Below, piece by piece: positions 8,780 to 16,948 of a stretch of 30,738 nucleotides of DNA (positions within the stretch are counted from its first letter, which is position 1; each line of letters starts with the position of its first letter). Below the pieces are notes generated by a model. The model searched no databases, was not told the DNA's origin, and saw only the letters and a program-made list of their open reading frames with translations. The position numbers were made by a program, and so were the translations under genes. The stretch is from Ilumatobacteraceae bacterium (lineage in GTDB: Bacteria; Actinomycetota; Acidimicrobiia; Acidimicrobiales; Ilumatobacteraceae). The stretch is from NCBI GenBank assembly GCA_016463105.1, contig JAEMRY010000004.1, forward strand, positions 1 to 30,738. Direction: 5' to 3'.

Positions 8780-9505
8780 TTAAATTACTGAAGGGCCAGG
8801 TGGCTCTGCATTGCGCAAACGACGCGCACCAACAAGTTGCTTTGCAGTCTCTGAGGCGACTGCGGCATCTCGACAATATGCGTCAGCGCCTACAGCAACA
8901 CTGAACTCTTCGTTCAATGGCGCACCACCAACAAGAATGATGTACTTATCGCGGATGCCTTTTTCTTTCATCGTGTCGACAACCACCTTCATGTACGGCA
9001 TTGTCGTTGTCAAAAGCGCAGACATTCCAAGAATGTCTGGCTTGTGCTCTTCGAGTGCGGCGAGATATTTGTTTACATCGGTGTTGATTCCGAGGTCAAT
9101 AACTTCGAAGCCTGCGCCTTCAAGCATCATTGCGACAAGATTTTTTCCGATGTCGTGAATATCACCTTTAACTGTGCCGATAACTACTTTGCCAACAGAT
9201 TCAGCGCCGGTCTCTGCGAGTAGCGGACGCAAAATTGCCATTCCGCCTTTCATCGCATTCGCTGAGAGCAAAACTTCTGGAACAAACAAAATTCCGTCAC
9301 GAAAGTCGATACCGACAATTCGCATACCTTCAACGAGAGCATCCTGCAAAACTTTTGTTGGTGTCCAGCCACGATCCAGCAAAATGGTTGTACCTTCTAT
9401 GATTTCTGGTCCTAACCCGTCATAGAGGTCGTCGTGCATCTGCGCCGTGAGGTCATCATCAGACAACTTGGCGAGATCAATATCTTCAAATTCTTCGTTA
9501 CTCAC
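8780..9505 (-). CDS. Corrinoid (B12-binding) methyl carrier protein, MtbC/MttC/MtgC-like
   Basis: A 241-residue two-domain corrinoid protein. Residues about 10-100 form the helical cap domain typical of methyltransferase corrinoid proteins. The Rossmann-like B12 domain follows, with the base-off motif GDIHDIGKN (H117 as lower cobalt ligand), the GMSALLTTTM serine loop and GGAPL near the C-terminal half. These proteins carry a methyl group on cobalt between an MttB-type enzyme and a pterin or thiol acceptor. It uses GTG as its start (9505), preceded by GGAG with a five-base spacer. It is the first gene of the minus-strand run, which is fitting because the carrier is usually needed in larger amounts. 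Confidence 0.93.
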   Translation of the reverse strand: MSNEEFEDIDLAKLSDDDLTAQMHDDLYDGLGPEIIEGTTILLDRGWTPTKVLQDALVEGMRIVGIDFRDGILFVPEVLLSANAMKGGMAILRPLLAETGAESVGKVVIGTVKGDIHDIGKNLVAMMLEGAGFEVIDLGINTDVNKYLAALEEHKPDILGMSALLTTTMPYMKVVVDTMKEKGIRDKYIILVGGAPLNEEFSVAVGADAYCRDAAVASETAKQLVGARRLRNAEPPGPSVI

Positions 9506-9539
9506 TATTACTCCATCTCAAGAACTGTCGTTTTTAATA

Positions 9540-9568
9540 ATGTTAATTGACCGGCAAACCCAGCACAA
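9540..9568 (-). promoter_or_regulatory. Possible promoter for the corrinoid methyltransferase operon
   Basis: The 78-base gap between the GMC gene and the corrinoid gene is the largest break in the minus-strand run. On that strand TTGTGC (9568-9563) and TAACAT (9545-9540) are 17 bases apart, in sigma-70-like arrangement, with the -10 box 35 bases before the GTG. Only three and four bases match consensus, so this is a weak call. Co-transcription from fhs and folD remains possible. Confidence 0.25.
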
Positions 9569-9583
9569 CGGAATGAAACGCTA

Positions 9584-11242
9584 TCAGTTCTGATGACTGT
9601 AGAACTTCACCGTCTGTGAAGAAAGTGGCGGGTTGCCAAGAATTATGTCTGCTGCTTTTTCGGCAATCATCATCGTCGGCGCGTAAATATTGCCGTTCGT
9701 GACATATGGCATTACTGAAGCATCGACGACACGAATTCCATTCATTCCACGTACCCGCATTGTCAATGGGTCAATAACCGACATCTCATCTGTCCCCATT
9801 CGACAGGTGCACGAAGGGTGATATGCCGTTTCGCCATCTCGACGCACCCACTCGAGAACATCGTCATCTGTTCTGACCGCTGGACTTGGCGAAATTTCGC
9901 CACCATCAAATTGCGCAAATGCTGGTTGGGCAAGAATTTTTCTGGCTGCGGCGATTGCCTCGACCCACTCTTGGCGATCTTCTGGCGTGGATAAATAATT
10001 GAGGCGTAATTCAGGTTTGATGCGAACATCAGATGATTTAATTCGCACAGACCCGCGCGAGTTTGAATACATCGGGCCGATATGAACTTGATAACCATGT
10101 CCGCCAGCAGGAGCCGTGCCGTCATATCGCACCGCAATTGGCAGAAAGTGAAACATTAAGTTCGGATACTTGAACGATTCGTTGCCGCGGATAAATCCGC
10201 CGCCTTCAAAATGATTTGACGCACCGGGCCCGCGACGAAACAACCATTGCAGACCGATCCACGGTCGATAGTGAAACTTAAGCATCGGATTCAACGACAC
10301 AGGTTGCTTGCAGGAGTGTTGCACATAAACCTCAAGATGGTCTTGTAAATTTTCACCAACACCTGGCAAGTGATGAACTAGTTCAACACCAACATTTTTT
10401 AGATGCTCAGAGTTTCCGATGCCTGAAACTTGAAGCAACTGTGGCGAGTTAAACGAACCTCCGCACAAAATAACTTCACGCGCGGTTGCAGTTCGCTTGC
10501 GACCAAAAGGCAATTCATAAGTTACGCCAGTTACTTGTTTGTCTTGCGTCAACAACTTTGTAACAAGCGCACGACACTTGACTGTTAAATTTTTTCTATG
10601 CATCACCGGGTGCAAATAGGCACGAGCGGCACTTAGTCGGCGACCACGGCGCACGTTTCGATCAAATGCCGCAAAACCTTCTTGCTTAAAACCATTGACA
10701 TCAGTTGTGAGTTGATGACCGGCTTGTTGCACGGCTTCAAAAAAGGCGCCGAACAACGGATTCTTTACTGGTCCACGTTCTTGCTCTAGAGGCCCATCGT
10801 GTCCGCGATATTCGTCATCGCTGCTAGCCGCCAAACAATTCTCAAGTTTCTTGAAATATGGGAGACAATTTGCGTAATCCCATGTTGACATTCCAGGGTC
10901 ACTCGCCCATCGCTGATAATCAAGAGGGTTGCCACGCTGAAAGATCATCCCGTTAATGCTCGAAGATCCGCCAAGCACTTTGCCCCGACCTTGAGTTACC
11001 CGACGATTGTTCATGTATGGCTCAGGCTCGGATACATAAAGCCAGTCATAAAAGCGGCTTCCGATCGGAAACGTCAGCGCTGCTGGCATGTGAATGAAAA
11101 CATCCCACCAATAATCTGGTCGGCCTGCTTCAAGAACTAAAACTTTATTTTTTGAATCGGCACTCAATCGATTTGCTAACGCAGAGCCTGCTGACCCACC
11201 ACCAACGATTATGTAATCGTAAATAGTTTGAGATTTTTTCAG
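9584..11242 (-). CDS. GMC-family flavoprotein oxidoreductase, choline dehydrogenase-like, apparent CTG start
   Basis: A 552-residue glucose-methanol-choline family flavoenzyme; choline dehydrogenase (BetA) is the closest match by motif and length. The FAD fold YDYIIVGGGSAGS is at residues 8-20, with LEAG about 20 residues later. RGKVLGGSSSING is the first GMC signature, and the end has AYHPSCTCRMGTD and TNGNIYAPTMMIAEKAAD with the catalytic His and Asn. The Rossmann motif lies upstream of every ATG, GTG or TTG in frame; a TGA stop in frame 27 bases further upstream limits the choice. The best start is CTG at 11242-11240, which overlaps the folD stop as CTGA just as ATGA would. The reaction would be choline to betaine aldehyde or betaine, supplying the demethylation genes; the substrate is inferred. 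Confidence 0.88.
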   Translation of the reverse strand: MKKSQTIYDYIIVGGGSAGSALANRLSADSKNKVLVLEAGRPDYWWDVFIHMPAALTFPIGSRFYDWLYVSEPEPYMNNRRVTQGRGKVLGGSSSINGMIFQRGNPLDYQRWASDPGMSTWDYANCLPYFKKLENCLAASSDDEYRGHDGPLEQERGPVKNPLFGAFFEAVQQAGHQLTTDVNGFKQEGFAAFDRNVRRGRRLSAARAYLHPVMHRKNLTVKCRALVTKLLTQDKQVTGVTYELPFGRKRTATAREVILCGGSFNSPQLLQVSGIGNSEHLKNVGVELVHHLPGVGENLQDHLEVYVQHSCKQPVSLNPMLKFHYRPWIGLQWLFRRGPGASNHFEGGGFIRGNESFKYPNLMFHFLPIAVRYDGTAPAGGHGYQVHIGPMYSNSRGSVRIKSSDVRIKPELRLNYLSTPEDRQEWVEAIAAARKILAQPAFAQFDGGEISPSPAVRTDDDVLEWVRRDGETAYHPSCTCRMGTDEMSVIDPLTMRVRGMNGIRVVDASVMPYVTNGNIYAPTMMIAEKAADIILGNPPLSSQTVKFYSHQN

Positions 11243-12117
11243 AAAGCGCCAAGCATTCGCGCTGCTTCAAGAGTGTTCTCGAGCAGACACGCAATAGTCA
11301 TCGGGCCAGTGCCACCGGGCATCGGGGTGATTGCTCCAGCGATTGCTTGTACTGCTTCGAAGTCGACATCGCCAACAATTTTGTTATTAATGCGAGTAAC
11401 CCCTACGTCGATAACTGTTGCACCTGGTTTGACATGCGCAGCAGTAACCATTTTCGCCGCACCAGCAGCAGCAATAATGATGTCCGATTCACGACAGACT
11501 TCGATCATGTCAGTTGTCGACCGATGAGCAACTGTCACCGTTGCGTCTGCCCCACGGCGCACAAGCAGCAACATTTGCGGCAATCCAACAAGTGCTGAAC
11601 GACCGATAACTGTGACACGCTTACCGACTGTTTGAATGCTGTGGCGCTCAAGCAAACGCACCACACCAAGTGGCGTACATGGAACATGACCAGGCACGCC
11701 GCGCACGAGTCGACCGAGTGATTTTTCGGTTAAGCCATCCACGTCTTTTTCAACCGGCAACAAACTGAGTACCGCCTCAGTGTCAATATGTTTTGGCAAC
11801 GGCAACTGAACCAAGATTCCATGCACTTGCTTGTCTGCAACCAATGCCGCGACTGCATCTTCGACTTGTGCTTGTGTCGAATTCTCTGGAAGATTCACAC
11901 CCTTCGACACCATGCCTGCCTCTTGGGCTTTTTTGTGTTTGCTGTTTACATATATATGACTAGGCGCGTCATCGCCGACAAGAACTGTGGCTAGACAAAT
12001 TGCAGGGTTTCCTGCGCTATTAATCGCGTCTCTAAGTTTCACGACAGTTTCGTCACGTAGCGCAATACCATCGAGCAAAATCGCCCCGCCAGCAGTGCGC
12101 GCAGCAACTTGCGTCAT
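11239..12117 (-). CDS. folD: Methylenetetrahydrofolate dehydrogenase / methenyl-THF cyclohydrolase
   Basis: A 292-residue bifunctional FolD. The catalytic region SHIYVNSKHKKAQEAG contains the conserved Tyr and Lys. ILVQLPLPKH and KDVDGL follow, then the GRSALVGLP dinucleotide loop, and PMPGGTGPMTIA near the end, so all family motifs are present. It oxidises methylene-THF to formyl-THF in the cytoplasm with NAD(P). Its ATG overlaps the fhs stop (ATGA, 12117-12114) and its own stop overlaps the CTG of the GMC gene, so fhs, folD and GMC look like a coupled operon. In this island it links MetF to Fhs. Confidence 0.96.
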   Translation of the reverse strand: MTQVAARTAGGAILLDGIALRDETVVKLRDAINSAGNPAICLATVLVGDDAPSHIYVNSKHKKAQEAGMVSKGVNLPENSTQAQVEDAVAALVADKQVHGILVQLPLPKHIDTEAVLSLLPVEKDVDGLTEKSLGRLVRGVPGHVPCTPLGVVRLLERHSIQTVGKRVTVIGRSALVGLPQMLLLVRRGADATVTVAHRSTTDMIEVCRESDIIIAAAGAAKMVTAAHVKPGATVIDVGVTRINNKIVGDVDFEAVQAIAGAITPMPGGTGPMTIACLLENTLEAARMLGAF

Positions 12118-13811
12118 GAAAGTCCGATGATCTCGCCGTTGGCGTCGAAGTCAATGATCGCTGCGGCTGGTTTAGTGCCAAGACCCGGCATAGTTCGCAT
12201 GTCTCCACAAATTGGATAAATGAAACCCGCACCAATCGACGCCCGAACTTCTCGCACATTTAGAGTGTGGCCAGTTGGTGCACCTCGCAGAGAAGCATCG
12301 CCCGAAATCGACAAGTGAGTTTTTGCAACACAGATCGGCAACTTTGCAAAACCGTTGTCCGTGTAAGTTTTGATCTGCTTATTGGCAAGACTCGTGTATT
12401 CAACTTTTGCCGCCCCGTAAATCGTCGTGGCAATTTTTTCGATTTTTTCTTTCAAAGAAGCGTCATCTGGGTACAAGAAGTGAAAATCATTCTTGTCATT
12501 GCACGCTTCAACAACCGCCTTGGCTAAATCGACAGCGCCTGCTCCGCCGTCGGCGAAGTGTGTGCAAACTGCAACTCGAGCGCCAGCACCTTCTGCAATT
12601 TTACGAATCGCATCATGCTCAGACTTGTGATCAGTTGGGAAACCGTTGATTGCTACGACTGGTGAAACACCGTGCGCCTTAACGTTTTCGATTTGCTTCA
12701 CCAAGTTTGCAGCACCAGCAATTACATCATCTGGATTTTCTTTGAGCAAGTCTTCAGGCAATGCTTTGCCGGCAACGATCTTGTATTTGCCTGAGTGCGC
12801 CTTGAGTGCACGAACCGTAGCCACCAATACTGCAGCATCTGGAACTAGCCCGGAAGCACGACACTTGATGTTGAAAAACTTTTCTGCACCCATATCGGCA
12901 CCAAAACCAGCTTCAGTAATTAAATAATCACCTGAGTGAATGCCGATTAGATCGCCGACGATTGATGAATTGCCGTGTGCAATATTGCCAAACGGTCCTG
13001 CGTGCACAATTACTGGTGTGTTCTCAATTGTTTGCAACAGGTTCGGCTTGATCGCCTCACCCATGATTACTGCCATTGAGCCAGCGCCGCTGAGTTGTTC
13101 TGCGGTTACTGGTTTTCCTTGTGAGTTATAACCAACCACGATGCGCGAGAAACGGGCGCGCATATCTTCTTTCGAAGTCGCAAGCGCGAGAATCGCCATA
13201 ACTTCAGATGCCGCAGTGATATCGAAACCGGTTTGTCGAACGACACCATCTTCTTTCGTGCCTAGGCCAATGATCAAATTTCGCAATGACCGATCATTGA
13301 CGTCCATTACTCGTCGCCACGTGATGTTGTTTATATCAAGGTCTAATTCGTTGCCTTGGTGCAAATGATTATCAACCATTGCTGAAAGCAAGTTGTGGGC
13401 AGCAGTCACCGCATGAAAGTCGCCGGTGAGATGCAAGTTCAATAACTCCATTGGAATCACTTGGCTGTAACCGCCGCCAGCAGCACCGCCTTTGATTCCG
13501 AAAGTTGGTCCCATGCTCGGCTGACGCAAACTGATCGTTGCTTTTTTGCCGATGTGCTTCATTGCTTGACCAAGACCAACAGTTGTTGTTGTCTTGCCTT
13601 CACCAAGTGGTGTTGGCGTGATCGCAGTTACGACAACATACTTAGCCTTTGGACGAGATTTCAAAGTGTCGATTACATCCAAACTTATTTTGGCGAGACT
13701 TTTGCCATATGGTTCTAAAAATTCGGCACCGATGCCCATCTGTGCGGCAATTTCTGGAAGCGGTTTAGGGGTGGCTTTTCGGGCGATTTCAAGATCAGAT
13801 GGGAAACCCAT
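12114..13811 (-). CDS. fhs: Formate-tetrahydrofolate ligase
   Basis: A 565-residue formate-THF ligase. The ATP loop TPTPLGEGKTTT is near residue 67, followed by RQPSMGPTFGIKGGAAGGGYSQV and LTGDFHAVTAAHNLL, which are invariant family regions. The end has PICGDMRTMPGLG. The ATG at 13811 is preferred over an in-frame TTG at 13826 because AGAGGA lies just in front of it. The enzyme is reversible: with formyl-THF supplied by FolD it can release formate and regain ATP. The divergently placed formate dehydrogenase (13922 onward) would then oxidise the formate, so the shared 110-base gap probably holds promoters for both directions. Confidence 0.96.
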   Translation of the reverse strand: MGFPSDLEIARKATPKPLPEIAAQMGIGAEFLEPYGKSLAKISLDVIDTLKSRPKAKYVVVTAITPTPLGEGKTTTTVGLGQAMKHIGKKATISLRQPSMGPTFGIKGGAAGGGYSQVIPMELLNLHLTGDFHAVTAAHNLLSAMVDNHLHQGNELDLDINNITWRRVMDVNDRSLRNLIIGLGTKEDGVVRQTGFDITAASEVMAILALATSKEDMRARFSRIVVGYNSQGKPVTAEQLSGAGSMAVIMGEAIKPNLLQTIENTPVIVHAGPFGNIAHGNSSIVGDLIGIHSGDYLITEAGFGADMGAEKFFNIKCRASGLVPDAAVLVATVRALKAHSGKYKIVAGKALPEDLLKENPDDVIAGAANLVKQIENVKAHGVSPVVAINGFPTDHKSEHDAIRKIAEGAGARVAVCTHFADGGAGAVDLAKAVVEACNDKNDFHFLYPDDASLKEKIEKIATTIYGAAKVEYTSLANKQIKTYTDNGFAKLPICVAKTHLSISGDASLRGAPTGHTLNVREVRASIGAGFIYPICGDMRTMPGLGTKPAAAIIDFDANGEIIGLS

Positions 13812-13815
13812 GAAT

Positions 13816-13821
13816 TCCTCT
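13816..13821 (-). promoter_or_regulatory. Ribosome binding site that sets the fhs start
   Basis: AGAGGA on the minus strand lies four bases in front of the ATG at 13811. It favours that start over the TTG at 13826, for which the hexamer would fall inside the coding sequence. Confidence 0.65.
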
Positions 13822-13886
13822 TTCAATAGATTTAGACGCGACCATCCACTCTACAGACGTGATTCAACTGCCTAGAGTCGCTAAAG

Positions 13887-13892
13887 TTGACA
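13887..13892 (+). promoter_or_regulatory. Possible -35 box for the catalytic formate dehydrogenase gene
   Basis: A perfect TTGACA begins 35 bases before the ATG at 13922, which itself has no ribosome binding site. That spacing would suit a leaderless transcript starting at or very near the ATG. The matching -10 position (around 13909-13915) is poor (TAGGCA), so support is limited. Confidence 0.25.
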
Positions 13893-13921
13893 GTGACCAA
13901 ACAAAAGTTAGGCACTTAAAA

Positions 13922-15856
13922 ATGGCAAAGCATAAATTTGAGCCGTATATGCGAATCACCGAGCCGATGGTTCGTGAAAACGGCAAATTACGAGTCGCGT
14001 CTTGGCAAGAAGCACTAGCCAAAGCCGCTTCGGGTTTAGCTAATGCTCGAGATGCTTTTTCTCCGTCTGCTGTTGGTTTTTTTTCGTGCTCGAAATCGAC
14101 AAACGAGATGAACTTCATCGCCCAAAAGTTTGCTCGTGCAGTTATCGGCACGAACAACATCGACTCTTGTAATAGAACCTGACACGCCCCTTCGGTGGTC
14201 GGTCTGGCCACTGTTTTCGGAGCAGGTGGAGGAACAAGTTCTTACGCCGAAGTAGAAACGACTGACGTCGTAGTTTTGTGGGGCTCAAATGCTCGCGAAG
14301 CACATCCGATTTATTTTCATCACATCTTGCAAGGCGTGCGCAACGGTGCAAAATTATTCGTAGTAGATCCACGTCGCACTGCTTCGGCTGAGTTTGCAGA
14401 TATTTGGTTGGGCCTAAACATTGGCAGCGATGTTGCTCTGTCGAACACGATTGCTCGCGAGATTATTCATGCAGGTCTCGCCAACAAAGAATTCGTCGAA
14501 GGCAGCACTTCTGGTTTCGTTGAATACGCCAACTCAGTTGAAGAATGGACTCTTGCGCGCGGCAGCCAAGTGACTGGCGTTCCGGAAGATGCGATTCGCG
14601 AACTTGCTCATGCGTATGCCAAAGCCGGAACCGCACAGTTGTGTTGGACACTGGGCATCACCGAACACCACAATGGTGTCGACAATGTTCTTGCACTAAT
14701 TAATCTTTCGTTGTTGTGTGGTCATGTCGGACGCCATGGTTCTGGGTTGAGCCCGTTGCGCGGACAAAACAATGTGCAAGGCGGCGGCGACATGGGTGCC
14801 CTGCCCAATAAGTTGCCGGGCTTCCAAGATGTTGTAGACGATGTTGCGCGCGAAAAATTTAATCGTTTATGGGGTTGCACAGTTCCGGCAGAAAATGGCT
14901 GGAACTTGACCGAGATGTTTGAAGCAATGGAGCGAGGCGAATTGCGCGCTGTTTTTGTGATCGGCGAAAACCCTGCCCAATCAGAAGCCGACGGAACCCA
15001 CGCCACACACTTGTTAGAAAATCTTGACTTCTTGGTAGTGCAAGATCTTTTCTTGACTAAAACTGCAGAACTTGCAGATGTTGTATTTCCGGGTTCTGCA
15101 TCTTGGTGCGAAAGTGACGGCACGGTCACAAACTCTGAGCGTCGCGTTCAGCGAGTGCGCAAAGCCCTAAACCCACCAGGTAATGCGCGAGATGATATTC
15201 AAATTATTCTTGACTTGGCTCGCGAAATGGGTCACGACTGGAAGTACGAATCGACTGAAGAGATCTGGAACGAATTGCGCAGTCTCTCGCCGATGCATCA
15301 TGGCATGACATATTCACGTCTTGCTGAACTCGGCGGAATTCAGTGGCCATGCTTCAGCGAGGACAAACTTGAGCCATCATTTTTGCATGGTCGCCTTTGG
15401 GACAAAGACCCAGCAAAACGTGGTCGTCTCGCACCATTCAGTGTCGTAATCGATGACCCTCCAGTTGAAGCAACCACGCCAGAGTTTCCATTGCGACTAA
15501 CAACTGGGCGTCGACTTGATTCTTATAACACAGGTGTGCAGACACGGGGCTTTGACAGTCCATTGCGATTTGGAGAAACGATTGATGTTTCTCCAGAAGA
15601 TGCAGAAAAACTTTCGATCCGTGAAACAGAAATTGTTCGGGTCAGCTCTCTGCGTGGTTCGCTAGAAGTACCTGTGCGAATCGACAAGAGCCTTCGACCT
15701 GGACTCGTATTTATGTCGATGCACTTTCCAGATCAAGTGAATACAAATTTGATAACTATTGACGCCACAGACCCAAAATCTGGTACTGCCGAATTTAAAG
15801 CCGCGGCCGTTCGCATTGAACGCTTAGATGCTCGCGTACTAGTTGCTGGCGAATAA
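13922..15856 (+). CDS. fdhA: Formate dehydrogenase catalytic subunit with selenocysteine (UGA at 14180-14182), lacking the usual N-terminal Fe-S region
   Basis: This 644-residue protein is read through an in-frame UGA at 14180, residue 87. The context NNIDSCNRT-Sec-HAPSVVGL matches the active site of formate dehydrogenases, where Cys or Sec binds Mo or W and the next His is catalytic. The coding frame continues without another stop to 15856. After the Sec come LWGSNAREAHP, WTLGITEHHNGVDN, GHVGRHGSGLSPLRGQNNVQGGGDMGALPN and the C-terminal bis-MGD domain (LRLTTGRRLDSYNTGVQTRG), all typical of NAD-linked FDH alpha subunits. The normal [2Fe-2S], 2x[4Fe-4S] and N-terminal CxxCxxxC cluster domains are absent; they are in the gene at 19689-20627. 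I chose the ATG at 13922; a GTG at 13859 is in frame but adds 21 residues without family likeness. Neither start has a ribosome binding site. Reaction: formate to CO2. Confidence 0.92.
14180..14212 (+). promoter_or_regulatory. Selenocysteine UGA codon and bacterial SECIS hairpin
   Basis: Eleven bases after the UGA (14180-14182) a hairpin forms: GGUGGUC (14194-14200) pairs with GGCCACU (14206-14212) through seven base pairs, two of them G-U, around the five-base loop GGUCU (14201-14205). From general knowledge, the Escherichia coli fdhF SECIS also starts 11 bases after its UGA and has GGUCU in the apical loop, the part read by SelB. The hairpin is inside the coding sequence, as in bacterial selenoprotein genes. 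The window holds no selA, selB, selC or selD, so the decoding machinery must be elsewhere in the genome. Confidence 0.88.
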
Positions 15857-15867
15857 CTAACTAGTTT

Positions 15868-16935
15868 TCAACTCTCGGGCAAGAGTACAAATTTGCCGAC
15901 GTGTTTTTTTTCTAAAAATTCTTGCTGTGCTTGTGCAATCTGCATCAGTCCAAACGTTTTTGCCACAAGTGGACGTATCTGATTTTTCTCGATATACGAA
16001 ATTAGATTCGTAAAGACTGGTTCATCCCAAGCGGTACAGCCAACAAGATTTAAATCTTTTAAATAAAACGTTCGAAGGTCAAGATTTACGATTGGTCCAC
16101 CAATTGCGCCTGACGAGACATAGCGCCCGCCACGTCGCAGCACTTTTAGCATCGAACCAAATGACGAACCACCGACATTGTCAACTACGACATCAACCGA
16201 CTCTTCGCCAAGAATCTTGACTAAGTCACTTTCACGCTCAACCACTTCATCAGCACCAATTTCGCGGATGCGACCAATTTTTGATTTACCAACAATTGCC
16301 GTAACTCTTGCTCCGCGAAGTTTGGCTAACTGAACAACAGCAGAACCGACACCACCTGATGCACCAGCAACTAAAACGTGTTCGCGCGCGACGACCTTGG
16401 CACGATGCAACATGTTTTCTGCAGAACCATAGCTGCACGGGATAGAGCCGAGTTCGGCGTCACTCCATTGTGTCGTAACTTTAAAAACTTCTGTCGCCGG
16501 CACTTTTACAAACTGCGCAAATGCACCATCAAAATCTGATCCGAGCCAGATGTTGCGCATTGATCCAAAACCATCAGGTCGCATGCATGGTCTAACCAAG
16601 ACACGAGAACCGATTATTTGGTCGTCGACACCGCTTGCTACAGCCACAACTCGCCCACAACAGTCAGTGCCTTGAATAAACGGAAACGGTGTTGCGATAT
16701 TCCATCCTCCATCGGGTTTTTGTGTTTCGGCTTGCTGTTTGTTGTCAGAGACAACATTGGTTCCGGTCACGACACTCGTTGAATACCATCCAAGACGAGT
16801 ATTTATTTCTGTGTTGTTAACCCCTGCTGCAAGAACCTGCAATAAAACTTCGCCACTTTCGAGAACCGGCATCGGCACATCGCAGTATTCGAGTTTGTCG
16901 TAACCACCATTGCCAGTAGTAACAACCGCTTTCAC
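15868..16935 (-). CDS. MDR-family NADPH-dependent oxidoreductase (zinc-independent quinone reductase type)
   Basis: A 355-residue medium-chain dehydrogenase/reductase. The N-terminal GroES-like half has AAGVNNTEINTRLGW and the region around FIQGTDCCGRVVAVASG. The Rossmann half carries VLVAGASGGVGSAVVQLAKLRGA, which binds NADPH. The zinc-binding Cys/His set and the four-Cys structural zinc loop are not apparent, so it resembles the quinone or enoyl reductase branch. The start is taken as GTG at 16935, giving MKAVVTTGNGGYDKL, a standard family beginning; a TTG at 16956 would overlap the upstream oxygenase stop. It is on the opposite strand to the formate dehydrogenase genes and ends 11 bases from the fdhA stop. 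Its substrate is unknown, and nothing ties it to formate metabolism except position. Confidence 0.85.
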   Translation of the reverse strand: MKAVVTTGNGGYDKLEYCDVPMPVLESGEVLLQVLAAGVNNTEINTRLGWYSTSVVTGTNVVSDNKQQAETQKPDGGWNIATPFPFIQGTDCCGRVVAVASGVDDQIIGSRVLVRPCMRPDGFGSMRNIWLGSDFDGAFAQFVKVPATEVFKVTTQWSDAELGSIPCSYGSAENMLHRAKVVAREHVLVAGASGGVGSAVVQLAKLRGARVTAIVGKSKIGRIREIGADEVVERESDLVKILGEESVDVVVDNVGGSSFGSMLKVLRRGGRYVSSGAIGGPIVNLDLRTFYLKDLNLVGCTAWDEPVFTNLISYIEKNQIRPLVAKTFGLMQIAQAQQEFLEKKHVGKFVLLPES

Positions 16936-16948
16936 CGCTAAACCTGCA

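Noticed and set aside
13922..14182. fdhA as a pseudogene broken by a nonsense codon
   Set aside because: The stop is UGA at the exact Sec position, is followed by a SECIS-like hairpin, and the downstream frame is intact for 558 codons with all family motifs.
15872..15887. Terminator after fdhA
   Set aside because: ACTCT/AGAGT is a 5-bp stem inside the end of the MDR coding sequence and is not followed by T residues.
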